From Desulfosediminicola flagellatus (lineage in GTDB: Bacteria > Desulfobacterota > Desulfobulbia > Desulfobulbales > Desulfocapsaceae), in contig NZ_CP050698.1 in NCBI RefSeq assembly GCF_005116655.2, positions 2,634,501-2,698,500 of the forward strand: a DNA stretch of 64,000 bases, read 5' to 3'. A program made the position numbers and the translations under genes. This document shows positions 1 to 9,775 of the stretch, piece by piece. Under the pieces are notes generated by a model. The model was not told the DNA's origin. It saw only the letters and a program-made list of their open reading frames with translations, and made no database searches. Numbering within the stretch: the stretch's first letter is position 1; each line of letters opens with the position of its first letter.

Positions 1-332
1 CTGGCCATCAACGTGAACAGGCTGATCGTTTTGGAGTCGAGGTCATAGAAATGAAAAATATCACTGCTGCAAAAAAAATATCCTTCAACGGACCAGTATA
101 CCTGTCATTAGATCTGGACTGCCTCGATCCAGCCTATGCGCCAGGTGTCTCTCATCATGAACCAGGTGGAATGACAACCAGGGATGTTCTGGAAATACTC
201 CACAACCTAAAAGGCAATCTGGTCGGAGCTGACATTGTGGAGTACAATCCAGCACGTGACATCAATGGCATGACCGGCATGGTGGCAGGCAAGTTCTTAA
301 AGGAGTTGATCGGCAGGATGCTTAGGGGCTGA
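1..332 (+). CDS. Arginase/agmatinase (ureohydrolase) family protein, 3' end only
   Basis: The reading frame is open from the first bases of the window, so this is the C-terminal part (about 109 residues) of a gene that starts outside it. The motif SLDLDCLDPAYAPGV followed by SHHEPGG is the second metal-binding block of the ureohydrolase family; its aspartates bind the Mn2+ pair. The tail (VGADIVEYNP, then GMTGMVAGKF) fits plant-type arginase and agmatinase. Enzymes of this family release urea from arginine or agmatine, which is of interest because a urea importer and urease lie 13-24 kb downstream. Which guanidino substrate is used cannot be told from this fragment. A strong hairpin terminator follows at 475-510. 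Confidence 0.88.
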   Translation, partial: GHQREQADRFGVEVIEMKNITAAKKISFNGPVYLSLDLDCLDPAYAPGVSHHEPGGMTTRDVLEILHNLKGNLVGADIVEYNPARDINGMTGMVAGKFLKELIGRMLRG

Positions 333-474
333 TTAGCCTCCTATTAACGATACTAATGCGTGGATATTTGGCTTGAATATCCTGATAAGCATTATGGAAA
401 TCAGTTTCTCTTGAATTTGCAATGATGATAAAACAGAAACATTCCATCAGAAATCCTATTATTGCACCTTACAC

Positions 475-516
475 ATAAGGGCTCAGAGGCAATCAACTCT
501 GAGCCCTTATTATTTT
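475..516 (+). terminator. Rho-independent terminator after the ureohydrolase gene
   Basis: A perfect 14-bp stem (475-488 with 497-510) and an 8-nt loop are followed by a T-rich run. It lies 140 bp after the stop codon of the arginase-family gene and well before the next start at 844. Confidence 0.85.
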
Positions 517-843
517 CACGAAGTTCCTTGTCTCTTCATCCTATGTGGACAATAGCGTAAGTACCGCTCCCCTCTTCTCCCCGCAAAAGAAACAACAGCA
601 CGTAACCTTTTTTTATTTAGCTCACATTTTTTATTCAAACATAACCTAACAAGGTATAGAGTTTACTGTGAGCTCTGAAGAGGAAACCTTATTCGATTCT
701 TCTATGCTGATTTTCTACGGTGCTTTTTTCGATTGAGTTGTACAGCAATGTGTCATCCAAAAGAGCAGGTGTGAATCATTTTGGCACCGCTGAGGATACC
801 CATCAAAACCGATTAGGAACATACCAACACGGAGGACTTTTTT
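517..843. other. Intergenic leader of the YeiH-family gene
   Basis: About 330 bp with no convincing ORF. It ends in a good ribosome binding site (GGAGG, 6-10 nt before the ATG at 844). No clear -35/-10 pair or sigma-54 site could be assigned, and no divergent LysR-type regulator is next to the exporter. Confidence 0.5.
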
Positions 844-2595
844 ATGGCTAAAGCAGATTCAAATATTGTTGTAGACCACGGAAAAAGCGCTTTGTCCGAT
901 CTCTGGACCAAGGAGGATTACCTGGCAATCTGGCTTGGGTTTCTGGTCATTGCTGTTTGCCTTGTTGCCTATCTGGTATTTGGACCAAAGGCTGAATTTG
1001 CCATCAAGATCGAGGCAGCAAAACAGACCCAGATGACTGAGGCGGCTCGGGCCCCATTCAAAACCGTTGCATACTACAATGCCGCCGATGATCTTAAAAA
1101 ACTTAAAGCTTCAAGTGCCACCGGGTTTGGGAAATTTATATCGTACTGGACTAAAAAACCCGGGAGTTGGAAAAATAATCCATTTGACTCTCTTGTCTTT
1201 ACAGAAGCGCAGGCAACTGCGAAAAACACCAAGGCTATACCTGCCTACGAAGAAGCCAAGACTAACGCAGCGGCTATGCTGTCTGGTGCTTTAGCAGCAG
1301 AAGAGGCAGCGGCTACCGCACTTTTTAAAGATCAGGCATTAAATGAAACAGCCGAAGCGAAGATTGTCGACTGGCGTGCAGCTGCAAAAAAAGCGTCATC
1401 TGCAAAGAGCAAAACCACTAACAAAGCATTCAACCGTATTCCGTCGCTGATTGGCCTTTGTCTGTTTATGATAGTGTTTTTTGGTGTTGGCCTCAAAATG
1501 ATGGGCTACAGCATCGTCAGGTTCGGTAAGGGATTTGTCATTGTATTTCTGGTGGCAGTCATTGCCCACATGCTTGGTGGACAGGCGATTTCAAGACAAT
1601 ATGGTTTTGGCGCAGAGGCCTGGGGCGTTCTGCTTGGAATGATAATTGCCAACTCTATCGGAACCCCGAAATGGGTTCTGCCTTCCTGCCAGGTTGAATT
1701 CTTTATCAAAACCGGTCTTGTCCTGCTGGGTGCGGAAGTGTTATTCAGTAAGATTATGTCCATTGGTATCCCAGGGATTTTCGTCGCCTGGGTAGTTACC
1801 CCTGTTGTTCTGGTGTCGACATATATCTTTGGTCAGAAAGTCCTGAAAATTCCTTCCAAAACCCTGAACATTGTAATCTCCGCCGACATGTCTGTGTGTG
1901 GAACATCTGCTGCGATTGCCACTGCCGCCGCCTGTAGAGCTAAAAAGGAGGAACTCACCTTATCCATCGGTCTTTCTCTCGTCTTCACCGCTATAATGAT
2001 GATTGCCATGCCTGCTGTAATCAAGGCTGTTGGTATGCCTGAGATCCTTGGAGGTGCCTGGATGGGCGGCACAATTGATGCAACAGGCGCAGTGGCAGCC
2101 GCTGGTGCCTTTCTTGGGGAGAAGGCATTATATGTTGCAGCAACCATCAAGATGATTCAGAATGTCATGATCGGTGTTACCGCATTCTGTGTTGCTTTAT
2201 ACTGGTGCATGAAAGTAGAGCAGGACGGAACCGAATCACGTTCCGTCGGCGCTGGTGAAATTTGGCACAGATTCCCTAAGTTCGTACTCGGTTTTCTCGC
2301 TGCCTCAATCCTCTTCTCTTATCTTGACACGAACCTTGGTAAGGAAATGAGCAGTGCTCTTATCGATCAGGGCGCAGTGCGAGGCGGTACACGACTCCTG
2401 CGCGGCTGGTTCTTTGCTCTTTCTTTTGCAGCTATCGGTCTTTCAACAAATTTCAGGGAACTTGCCAAGTATTTCAAGGGGGGAAAACCATTGATTCTCT
2501 ATGTCTGCGGCCAGAGCCTCAACCTGGTTCTTACCTTGACTATGGCGTACATCATGTTCTATCTGGTGTTTCCGGAAATCACTGCTAAAATCTAA
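844..2595 (+). CDS. YeiH/UPF0324-family putative sulfate exporter
   Basis: A 583-residue polytopic membrane protein of the YeiH family (Cons_hypoth698), which is annotated as putative sulfate/sulfite exporters but is poorly characterised. After one N-terminal membrane helix (about residues 29-48) comes an Ala/Lys-rich, largely hydrophilic stretch (about 55-195) not found in the roughly 340-residue E. coli-type members. The conserved transmembrane body follows: [13 protein letters not shown] helix 1, [16 protein letters not shown] around residues 345-360, [16 protein letters not shown] near 410-425, and GLSTNFREL near the end. The family assignment is firm; the substrate is not shown by sequence. 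Two small membrane-protein genes follow closely and may share its transcript. Confidence 0.88.
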   Translation: MAKADSNIVVDHGKSALSDLWTKEDYLAIWLGFLVIAVCLVAYLVFGPKAEFAIKIEAAKQTQMTEAARAPFKTVAYYNAADDLKKLKASSATGFGKFISYWTKKPGSWKNNPFDSLVFTEAQATAKNTKAIPAYEEAKTNAAAMLSGALAAEEAAATALFKDQALNETAEAKIVDWRAAAKKASSAKSKTTNKAFNRIPSLIGLCLFMIVFFGVGLKMMGYSIVRFGKGFVIVFLVAVIAHMLGGQAISRQYGFGAEAWGVLLGMIIANSIGTPKWVLPSCQVEFFIKTGLVLLGAEVLFSKIMSIGIPGIFVAWVVTPVVLVSTYIFGQKVLKIPSKTLNIVISADMSVCGTSAAIATAAACRAKKEELTLSIGLSLVFTAIMMIAMPAVIKAVGMPEILGGAWMGGTIDATGAVAAAGAFLGEKALYVAATIKMIQNVMIGVTAFCVALYWCMKVEQDGTESRSVGAGEIWHRFPKFVLGFLAASILFSYLDTNLGKEMSSALIDQGAVRGGTRLLRGWFFALSFAAIGLSTNFRELAKYFKGGKPLILYVCGQSLNLVLTLTMAYIMFYLVFPEITAKI

Positions 2596-2609
2596 CAGCT
2601 ACAAGGAAT

Positions 2610-2633
2610 GGGCCGGGGAGCATTTCTCCGGCC
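2610..2633 (+). other. GC-rich hairpin after the YeiH-family gene
   Basis: GGCCGGGGAG pairs with CTCCGGCC, with one bulge, around a 5-nt loop. There is no T run, so it may slow transcription or protect the 3' end rather than terminate. Confidence 0.4.
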
Positions 2634-2645
2634 CCTCTGAACTGT

Positions 2646-2888
2646 ATGGAATCAACTATCACTAAAAGCCTGCCACAACGATTACTGATTTTTTTTGTCA
2701 CCTTCGGGGCAGCACTAGTGTTTGTGTACGTTTTCCTGCCGTACCTTACACGTTCATTCGACATTCTTAACAGCATGTCACGCTATCTCGATGATAACGG
2801 GATTGATCCTACCAGATATTATTATACAGATGTTGAACAGGTTCAGGAGGCTGAAGAGTATCTGGAATCTGTCCTTGAGGAAGAGTAG
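2646..2888 (+). CDS. Small single-pass membrane protein, unknown function
   Basis: Eighty residues with one hydrophobic helix at about 12-32 and an acidic C-terminal half that ends in four glutamates within the last five residues. It starts 50 bp after the YeiH-family gene and is followed 36 bp later by another membrane-associated protein on the same strand, so the three may be one unit. I do not recognise the family. The start ATG has no strong Shine-Dalgarno sequence. Because it is short it could in principle be spurious, but the clean TM-plus-acidic-tail layout and operon-like position support it. Confidence 0.6.
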   Translation: MESTITKSLPQRLLIFFVTFGAALVFVYVFLPYLTRSFDILNSMSRYLDDNGIDPTRYYYTDVEQVQEAEEYLESVLEEE

Positions 2889-2924
2889 ACAAAACAAACC
2901 AACAAACCTTTACTATCAGTGCTC

Positions 2925-3515
2925 ATGAGTGAATTCGTTACTGAAGAAAAAAAACAGAAAATCCTCGAATACGAAGAAGCAATGGCCAGTCAATTGGCGC
3001 GGCGGGTGCTGGAAAAGCCGGTACCTCCTGTCTGGATGATCTTTATTCCTGTATTCTTTGTGTTTTATGCATGGAAAGTTAAAGAGTATTCAAACGGGCT
3101 GAAAAGCTTTGCCAATCACTACCTGCTCTCCAGGCGCCTGGCCCTTGATACCGCTTGGGAATCTGTGCAGAATGATACACATCCTGAAATTGCACGGCTG
3201 ATTGAAAAGGCAGAAATCATGGCTCCGGAAGCAGTTCCCCTCTACCTTGGCTGGATCACGCTACTGACTGATCATTACCGTAACCTTTTAACTTCACCTG
3301 GAAAAACTGTCGAAGAAATGATCCGTAACTATTATCGCAACAAATCCAGCTATATGCTATTCAGCAATCAGCTTAATACCGCAGAGAATACCTTCAACGC
3401 AGCTCTATTACCGAAAATTGAGGGTGACCAACAGGATATTCATTTCATAGCCGCCAGAATGCAGCGTAGCCTTAAAGACCTTTGTCGACAGGAAGTGGAA
3501 ACAGTTTTTTCGTAA
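2925..3515 (+). CDS. Conserved hypothetical membrane-associated protein
   Basis: About 196 residues from the ATG at 2925 (a GTG two codons earlier is also possible). A hydrophobic segment at about residues 38-52 (VWMIFIPVFFVFYAW) is flanked by charged regions; the rest looks alpha-helical and cytoplasmic. It has no catalytic motif that I recognise. Its position right after the 80-residue membrane protein and the YeiH-family exporter suggests an accessory role, but nothing in the sequence proves that. Confidence 0.65.
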   Translation: MSEFVTEEKKQKILEYEEAMASQLARRVLEKPVPPVWMIFIPVFFVFYAWKVKEYSNGLKSFANHYLLSRRLALDTAWESVQNDTHPEIARLIEKAEIMAPEAVPLYLGWITLLTDHYRNLLTSPGKTVEEMIRNYYRNKSSYMLFSNQLNTAENTFNAALLPKIEGDQQDIHFIAARMQRSLKDLCRQEVETVFS

Positions 3516-3699
3516 TCTTCCAGGAGGCAAAATCAAAAGAGATAGCATGAATGGAGTCTGAGCCGTTGGATGCCACCTTTGCCCCGTTGAGACACGTAAT
3601 ATTCTCAAAGGAGCAAAAGTGTTATTTCAAATGAGCCAGACCGTACACTTCAGGAGAGCACATTGTATTCCAGGCAAATTATAGCTGTTGCATTTACAG

Positions 3700-5751
3700 C
3701 TATATTTTGAATTTAGACACCAGCGATGTCAATTTTTCGGAAAGTTGTGAGAGCTCATTTGCAGATTCACGTACATTCTCACTGCTTTCCTTAACTTCTA
3801 TAGAACGCTCTTTGACCTGTCGAACCCCATCACTCATGTTTGTCGTCATTTCATTACTGTTAGCAATATTTTCGTTTATCTCTGAAATGCCCAGAGACGC
3901 CTGTGTGACATTTTTGACGATCTCATTGGTTGTGATTGATTGCTCTTCAACAGCTGTAACAATTCCATTTACAATATCGTTAACCTGACTAATTACGCCT
4001 GTTATTGCCTCGATATCTTTAATGGTACTGGTTGTTTTTACTTGTATGCCATTAATAGCCTCACGGATTTTGCCAGTTGCTTCAGCCGTGCCTTTGGCCA
4101 ACTCTTTGATTTCATTTGCCACAACGGCAAATCCCTTACCGTATTCGCCGGCCCTGGCTGCTTCTATGGTGGCATTGAGGGCAAGCAGATTAGTCTGCTC
4201 AGATATTTCTGTAATTGTTTCAGTTATTGAACCAATAGCTTTAGCTGCCTCACCCAGTTCTGAGATTCCTTCATGGGATCGCTTGGTATCTGCGACAGCT
4301 TCTTCAGTTGTCTGTCTTGCCCTGGCACTATTTTCTGCTATTTCCTGAATCGTTGACCCCATCTCTTCTGATGCGGATGTTATCATATCCAGGCTGGTAG
4401 TCGACTCTTCCATGGCTGCCGATACTGAACCCATATTGTCGGTAACATCCTGAGCATTTAAAGCAGCTTCATCTGCAATAGTGGTAGTTGATTCAGCATT
4501 TTCAACCATCTTGTCTGAAATTGCTGCAAGTTCAGTCGAGGCAGCAGCTAACGATTGGGAGGATCTGATAATGTCTTCAAGCATTTCCCTCCCTTTGGAG
4601 ACCATAACTGCCAAAGAGTTCGTTAATTGACCGATTGCATCATCGACATTTGATGAAAAATCAATGGTGTAATCGCCGTCACCGACCTTAACCGCTTTCG
4701 CTGCAAGATCTTTAAGGCTTGAATTTATTGAACGAACCAGCAGGATAGTGATAAATATCGAAGCAGCAATAATACCAACTGCAACCAGCAGGCTATTACT
4801 GAGCATCTTTTTATCTAATCCGGCGACAATATCGGTACGGTTCATTCCAACCGCCAGAAAGACACCCCATTTATCAATATATTTCTTATACGTTACCTTT
4901 GCACTGCCCTTCCAGTCATACTCGACAAAACCATCCGGATTTTTAAAGGCAGGTACAATTTCAAGAAGATTGTCGCTAGGTTTTAGACTCGGATGTACAA
5001 GCACGGACCCGTTATCTGCATATACGAAAAAGTACCCGACTCCGATTTTGGTTTCGGAAACGAGTTTTCTTACCTGGTCTGATATCATCAATTGACCGAC
5101 ATAGATTGCGCCAACTATTTTGTTTTTGTCATTCTTGATTGGTTTATACGCTGTGAGGTACCAATCGTTAACAACAAAGGCTTTTCCACGAAATATCTGC
5201 CCGCCCATTATCGCTTTGTAAACAGGACTATCGGATGGGATATAGGACCCAACAGCACGTTTACCATCCGTGTTTTTGACAGTTGTGGCTATACGCAACA
5301 GTTTATCATCTACCAGTTGAAATATCGTAGCAGATGAAGTCGTAATTTTTTCAATCCCATCTACTATTTCAGTGTTTCCATTGAGAATGGTTTCACCAGC
5401 AAGGAGTTGTGGAATGCTTTTTTTTGTTGATGATTTTGTGACTTGATGTATCAGATTTTGTTGAACTAATTGAGATTCATCAAAAGTGAGCCCACCTTTA
5501 ATGAAAAGTTCTTTTTCCAAAAGGGTCAAATCTGTATCTAACTTTTTTCGAAGATTTTCATCAATTGCATCAAGAGATTGATACAGACTGGCATGTATAC
5601 TTTCGATTGCACTTTCACCTAGTGCATACAATCCTTTTTTTGACATCCTGACAGCACTCGCTGATGTGATCACTATCGAGACAATCAAAATGGAAAGCAT
5701 TGAAACAAAAAGTTTCGTTGTGAACTTTAAGTTTTTGATTCTATTTAGCAT
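3700..5751 (-). CDS. Methyl-accepting chemotaxis protein with Cache sensor
   Basis: A transmembrane chemoreceptor of about 683 residues. The start is set at the ATG at 5751, which has GGAG seven bases before it; an in-frame ATG ten codons upstream lacks this. Order of parts: TM1 (about 13-33), a large periplasmic Cache-type sensor (about 34-310, resembling the Cache_3-Cache_2 fusion class, with 'GAIYVGQL' and '[15 protein letters not shown]'), TM2 (about 318-340), HAMP, then the coiled-coil signalling domain. The hairpin tip is intact ([20 protein letters not shown]). It would signal to CheA/CheW, none of which are in this window. No C-terminal CheR-tethering pentapeptide is evident. The ligand cannot be deduced. 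Confidence 0.93.
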   Translation of the reverse strand: MLNRIKNLKFTTKLFVSMLSILIVSIVITSASAVRMSKKGLYALGESAIESIHASLYQSLDAIDENLRKKLDTDLTLLEKELFIKGGLTFDESQLVQQNLIHQVTKSSTKKSIPQLLAGETILNGNTEIVDGIEKITTSSATIFQLVDDKLLRIATTVKNTDGKRAVGSYIPSDSPVYKAIMGGQIFRGKAFVVNDWYLTAYKPIKNDKNKIVGAIYVGQLMISDQVRKLVSETKIGVGYFFVYADNGSVLVHPSLKPSDNLLEIVPAFKNPDGFVEYDWKGSAKVTYKKYIDKWGVFLAVGMNRTDIVAGLDKKMLSNSLLVAVGIIAASIFITILLVRSINSSLKDLAAKAVKVGDGDYTIDFSSNVDDAIGQLTNSLAVMVSKGREMLEDIIRSSQSLAAASTELAAISDKMVENAESTTTIADEAALNAQDVTDNMGSVSAAMEESTTSLDMITSASEEMGSTIQEIAENSARARQTTEEAVADTKRSHEGISELGEAAKAIGSITETITEISEQTNLLALNATIEAARAGEYGKGFAVVANEIKELAKGTAEATGKIREAINGIQVKTTSTIKDIEAITGVISQVNDIVNGIVTAVEEQSITTNEIVKNVTQASLGISEINENIANSNEMTTNMSDGVRQVKERSIEVKESSENVRESANELSQLSEKLTSLVSKFKI

Positions 5752-6257
5752 ATGTTCTCCATTTCTAAATTTACTCAACAAAATATGGGGAAAACGGAAT
5801 AGTCACACCAGTATGTTTGTTGTCAAATCACTTCAATTCTCGATGTTCACCTGACTGCCTGTAAAATATCATTGCGCACATCAATACGTCGTATAAACAA
5901 CTTCTGAAAATGCGTGGTAAATTGTGCATTTGTAACTGGACTACATGCGTCTATTTATATCCAATTGCTGTGTGTTTAAATGTATTATAGCATAGATTGT
6001 ACCTATCTTTAATTGGGAAGAGATTTGTTTTCCTGATTATTTATAACTACTTCTAATACAAGTATAAAAAAGATTTATCTCCTACAGACAAGCATCTCAA
6101 ACTGCCCAATTATTAGACATTTCTGAGCCAATAATGTGCTCTCTGTAGCCTTATTTTTAGACAGCTGGGTTAGTCGTACAACAAATTATTCTTCTTGTAG
6201 AAAGTTTGATTGGCAATCCATTTTTTTGCTCAGTCCATCCATAACAAAAGTAACTAG
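5752..6257. other. AT-rich intergenic region upstream of the chemoreceptor
   Basis: About 500 bp with only shadow ORFs. A sigma-28 type promoter (TAAA-N15-GCCGATAA), often found before chemoreceptor genes, was looked for on the minus strand and not found. The region runs directly into a decayed gene fragment. Confidence 0.5.
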
Positions 6258-6410
6258 AGGGGTAGACCTTTTGCCGCTGAGAACTGCGGACTCCTGCCGA
6301 GATATTTGATTCAGAGTGAACTATTCGGTTACGTAGAGGGCGCCTTCACCCGTGTAATGCTCGGGGGAATCCTGGAAAACTTTGAAGTGGATAGCAATCG
6401 AGATGGACCA
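6258..6410 (+). pseudogene. Remnant of a sigma-54 activator AAA+ domain
   Basis: From 6258 the frame reads RGRPFAAENCGLLP and then SELFGYVEGAFT. This matches the stretch between Walker A and the GAFTGA loop of NtrC-family activators (typical: PFVAVNCAALPE...SELFGYEKGAFTGA). The GAFTGA loop is broken after GAFT. The next residues (GGILENFEV) still resemble the 'GGKPGKFELA' segment and then similarity fades. There is a stop just upstream, and no Walker A, Walker B or DNA-binding domain. It is a short relic of a once larger gene. Intact relatives are at 29173 and 56997, but the sequence is too diverged to say it was copied from either. Confidence 0.75.
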
Positions 6411-6554
6411 GGCCCATGTTCAGGGAAACCTTGTAACAGCTCCAGCGTGGCCTGCACACCCAGCCTGGCTTGCTGCTTTCGTAGAAAAACCTGGAGCGAA
6501 AATAGAGATTTAAATGCGGTAATCAGAACGGGTAACACTCTATTTTCACGATTA

Positions 6555-6606
6555 AATGCAGGAGGGCATAACCTGAAAACCAGGTCGTGTTCTCCTGCAT
6601 TTTTTT
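6555..6606 (+). terminator. Branched hairpin with T run
   Basis: The outer 10-bp stem AATGCAGGAG (6555-6564) pairs with 6592-6601 and encloses a second small stem (ACCTG/CAGGT at 6571-6585). It is followed by TTTTTT. It is oriented to end transcripts from the left, which would once have included the sigma-54 activator remnant. It also lies between that relic and the convergent EFR1 gene. Confidence 0.65.
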
Positions 6607-6621
6607 CATATAACTGTCGAC

Positions 6622-7422
6622 TTAAATAAACGTTTCAGGTTTTCTGGGTTCTTTGAAATTGTCAAATAGCCACGTAGTTATTTTCAGCATAGGTGGATGA
6701 GTTAACGCCCTTGCTTCAGAAGGACAACTTCTCACACACGCGCAACATAATATACATTTTTCATTATCGGTAATTACTCTGTCTGTATATCCTATCGCTC
6801 CAGTTGGACAAACGAATCCGCAACTTTCACACATGGTACACGCAGCATCATTGGTAGTGGTAGCAGCATCGGAGGGTGGAATACCATCTTTATAAGGAAA
6901 GTTACCTGGGACTTCAACCGCATCAATTCGATCAGCATCTTCTAAACGATTAAGCTTTGCCACAATACGCTGACCAAACGCCTCTGCTTCAGTAATATCT
7001 GCCTCATCGGGCCTTCCTGCTCCAATAGGGAATTCGCTATTAGAAAACGAGTGCTCACCAATAAAAGCACCAGCAGCAATGGGGGGAAATCCCGCAGCTG
7101 CAACAATAGTTTTCAATTCCAGAAGAGCATCTTCGTAAGCTCTATTTCCATAAACTACCACTATAGCCGCCAGAGTATTCTTCCCGTGTATTTTTTTTAA
7201 CCTGGCGACGGCTTCAGCCGGTATTCTCCCACCATATACCGGCATACCGAAGATGACAAAATCATCTTCTGAAAAAACCTGATTTGCCCTCTCAGGATCA
7301 GGTAAAGTCAGGTCACAATGTGTCACCTCAACCGGCATCATACCATTTGCAATACCTTGAACTATTTTCTGTGAAGTGTGTGTCGGTGAAAAATAGACAA
7401 GTCGTATATTTTTTCTATTCAT
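6622..7422 (-). CDS. EFR1 family protein (flavodoxin-like domain plus two [4Fe-4S] clusters)
   Basis: A 266-residue protein. The N-terminal flavodoxin-like domain opens with VYFSPTHTSQKI (FMN phosphate-binding loop) and contains FGMPVYGGRIP. The C-terminal ferredoxin has two Cys clusters, CTMCESCGFVCP and CILCCACVRSCP, around residues 194-236. The family (EFR1, EF-hand-less flavodoxin/ferredoxin) is thought to move low-potential electrons in the cytoplasm, but partners are unknown. It stands alone here, convergent with a relic gene. A second member of the same family, with different sequence, lies at 24791. Confidence 0.88.
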   Translation of the reverse strand: MNRKNIRLVYFSPTHTSQKIVQGIANGMMPVEVTHCDLTLPDPERANQVFSEDDFVIFGMPVYGGRIPAEAVARLKKIHGKNTLAAIVVVYGNRAYEDALLELKTIVAAAGFPPIAAGAFIGEHSFSNSEFPIGAGRPDEADITEAEAFGQRIVAKLNRLEDADRIDAVEVPGNFPYKDGIPPSDAATTTNDAACTMCESCGFVCPTGAIGYTDRVITDNEKCILCCACVRSCPSEARALTHPPMLKITTWLFDNFKEPRKPETFI

Positions 7423-8028
7423 GAGTATCTATTATCCCTTTTGATCTTTTACATGTATGTGTTCAGAGTTTAGCGGAATTTATCACAAACCCAAATTCAA
7501 AAAAACGTAATAAACTATATAGCAATTCAACCAATTGCAGACACCCTGCTCCTGCAAGCAATTCATAAGGTTACGGCCAGTACTATAGCACCATCGCCGA
7601 AGTTTCTCAGCAAATAGACTGTTTTCACAAGATACCATCGCAATCGGTTAGGCGTGTAGTCGTTTTTTTTGTTTCGGTAATACATCATTCACCCAGGAGA
7701 CATAAGCCCTTGGTGAAATGTTGACAAAAGCAGGCAAGCAACGTGTTTGCGTAAAAGAAAATGGACACTACAGAGTCGAATTAGGCTGTTAAGACTCCTT
7801 AATCGACAGAAAAAAAATGACAAACACTACAGTTCAAACCATTCTTTGGACGTTAAGAAGGAGTTTCCATAGCTATCAACATGAGAGAAAACCTGCTTGT
7901 TGACCGGATTTGTAATATATTATCTCCGTGCCCGTCTAAAAAAACATAGACTGTCAAGCATTGATGTCCTACTTTGTTTGCTGCACTCCAAATAATCTAT
8001 TTTTCAGGTGATGAGTTTATAACAACAG
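7423..8028. other. Long intergenic region between EFR1 and DUF2062 genes
   Basis: About 600 bp. The two genes are divergent, so promoters for both should lie here, but no convincing -35/-10 or sigma-54 site could be picked by eye. A 22-codon ORF near 7881 has its purine-rich AAGGAG too far upstream and is not supported. No RNA gene or repeat was recognised. Confidence 0.4.
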
Positions 8029-8574
8029 ATGAGTGAAAAAAAACAATTTGTTCGATATCGATCAGTCTTGAAGTGGATGGTACGACTTCGCCGTTCACCA
8101 CGCGCTATCTCCGGCGGTTTTGCCCTCGGTACCTTTGTAGCCTTTACTCCGACTATCGGAGTTCAGTTTGCTATAGTTATTTTCCTGGCAACATTGTTCA
8201 ACATGAACCGCCCGGCTGCTCTAATTATGATATGGATCACCAATGCGGCTACCATGGCGCCGATCTACACGTTCAACTATTTCATAGGTAACTTCTTCCA
8301 TTCCGGCCCACCCGTTGGCGAGGTATATAGAGTATTCAGTGACCTTACTGTAATGCTGTTGAAAATGGACTGGTTCGACTTCAGCACCCAATTCAAGACT
8401 ATAACGAACCTTGGTCGCGAGATAATCATCCCCCTAATAACAGGCAGTATTATTGTCGGTCTGTTCTCTGCATTAATTGTCTACGGCATAACATCGATAG
8501 CCATCAGGTATCTTATTGTGCACAGGAACCGCAAACGATTGTTAAACAATCCACCTTCAACAAAAAAAGGGTGA
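8029..8574 (+). CDS. DUF2062 domain inner-membrane protein
   Basis: A 181-residue protein. The RxxxxxRLRRSPRAISGGFALGTFVAFTP opening and the following hydrophobic helices (MNRPAALIMIWITNAATMAPIY) are the hallmark of DUF2062, a family of small membrane proteins with no established function. A third hydrophobic helix is near residues 140-165, followed by a basic tail. It is followed 121 bp later by a tandem universal stress protein on the same strand. Confidence 0.85.
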   Translation: MSEKKQFVRYRSVLKWMVRLRRSPRAISGGFALGTFVAFTPTIGVQFAIVIFLATLFNMNRPAALIMIWITNAATMAPIYTFNYFIGNFFHSGPPVGEVYRVFSDLTVMLLKMDWFDFSTQFKTITNLGREIIIPLITGSIIVGLFSALIVYGITSIAIRYLIVHRNRKRLLNNPPSTKKG

Positions 8575-8695
8575 TTACAGTAGAATATAATATCTTAGCT
8601 TAACACTCGTAAAGGTTGGCGTCGCTTCTTACCTGTTGCCCTGATTTGATAGCCTCTCGACAGATACAATCTGTTTACACACTTATGGAGGAGCA

Positions 8696-9586
8696 GTGAA
8701 ACGTTTTAAGAAGATACTCTTTATCCCGGATAATCAACTTCAAGCAAACGATCCACTCGCGTTGCGGGTTCAGGAACTTGCACGCCGGAATCAGGCTCAA
8801 CTACAAATAGCTTTCATTTCCGGGAGCAACCACAACTCTATTCCAGAAGGAAATGACACCGTAGACTCTGCTGAAAAAATTCTGGAAAATGAAGGATGGC
8901 TCGACATTGATGTCTCTGTAGTAAAACTTGAAGGTATCGATTTTATAGCTGCCATTCAGAAAGTGATCACAGATTCGATAGACCTTGTAATCAAGGGTGG
9001 TACATCAGGACAATCACAGGACCGACTGGCACTGAAACTTTTCAGAAAATGCCCCTGTACCATCTGGGTTGCCAACGAACAGTTACCACCAGACCAGCGA
9101 AAGATAGTGGCAGCGCTTGATGTGAGTAATAATGATCCTATATCTTTAGAACTGAACCGTAAAATCGCCCAACTTGCGCATTCTCTTGCCGAGCAGGAAG
9201 CAATTGCTGTGCACTATCTACACACATTTCGGGTAGAGGTGGAGATGCTGTTGCACGGACCGAGATTTAACGTCAAAATTGAAGATTTCGAAGAGCTCAA
9301 AAAGAAACTGCGTGTACAACGTAGAGAGGCTCTGGAAAGCCTTCTTGATTCAGCAGTGATTCCCTACACTAGTGATCAACTTCACTTGATTGAGGGAAAT
9401 CTCCACGAAATTATCGAGCAAATGGAAGAAGGTTCGGAGATAGACACGCTGGTTATGGGTACTGTCTGCAGAACAGGTATCCCAGGATTTTTAATCGGTA
9501 ACACTGCGGAGACCATATTGACAAAAACCGGATGCAGTCTACTTACCGTAAAACCTGAAGGATTTGAGTCACCTATAAAGGTGTAG
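8696..9586 (+). CDS. Tandem universal stress protein (two Usp domains)
   Basis: A 296-residue protein with two UspA-like halves (about 1-140 and 145-290). The start is a GTG at 8696, preceded by GGAGGAGC. The second half carries a recognisable nucleotide-loop-like motif (VMGTVCRTGIPGFLIGNTAETIL) of the ATP-binding UspA type; the first half has the degenerate equivalent (VIKGGTSGQSQDR). Double-domain Usps of the UspE type are usually linked to stress and stationary phase. Surrounding genes encode membrane and ion-homeostasis proteins, but no regulatory link is visible. Confidence 0.85.
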   Translation: MKRFKKILFIPDNQLQANDPLALRVQELARRNQAQLQIAFISGSNHNSIPEGNDTVDSAEKILENEGWLDIDVSVVKLEGIDFIAAIQKVITDSIDLVIKGGTSGQSQDRLALKLFRKCPCTIWVANEQLPPDQRKIVAALDVSNNDPISLELNRKIAQLAHSLAEQEAIAVHYLHTFRVEVEMLLHGPRFNVKIEDFEELKKKLRVQRREALESLLDSAVIPYTSDQLHLIEGNLHEIIEQMEEGSEIDTLVMGTVCRTGIPGFLIGNTAETILTKTGCSLLTVKPEGFESPIKV

Positions 9587-9730
9587 CAAGCTGTAATGAA
9601 TGAAAAAAACAATCTAATTACTACCGAAACTCAGCTTGAAAAAGTGAGGCATCAGGATACTCCTTACTCCTAACAGTCTCACAATACCCGCTGAATGTTA
9701 GGGATAATCAGTAAAAATACTGATCCCAAG

Positions 9731-9762
9731 ATGAGCTATGAATCTGTTGATTTATAGCTCAT
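9731..9762 (-). terminator. Hairpin downstream of the CNNM/DUF21 gene
   Basis: ATGAGCTAT (9731-9739) pairs with ATAGCTCAT (9754-9762) between two convergent genes. There is no strong T run on either side, so it may act weakly in both directions. Confidence 0.45.
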
Positions 9763-9775
9763 TGAAGTAATCTGA

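Noticed and set aside
6329..6538. 69-codon minus-strand ORF over the sigma-54 activator remnant
   Set aside because: It is antisense to a recognisable gene fossil and has no start signal or known motif.
7881..7949. 22-codon ORF before the DUF2062 gene
   Set aside because: The purine-rich stretch is too far upstream to be its ribosome binding site and the peptide has no supporting feature.
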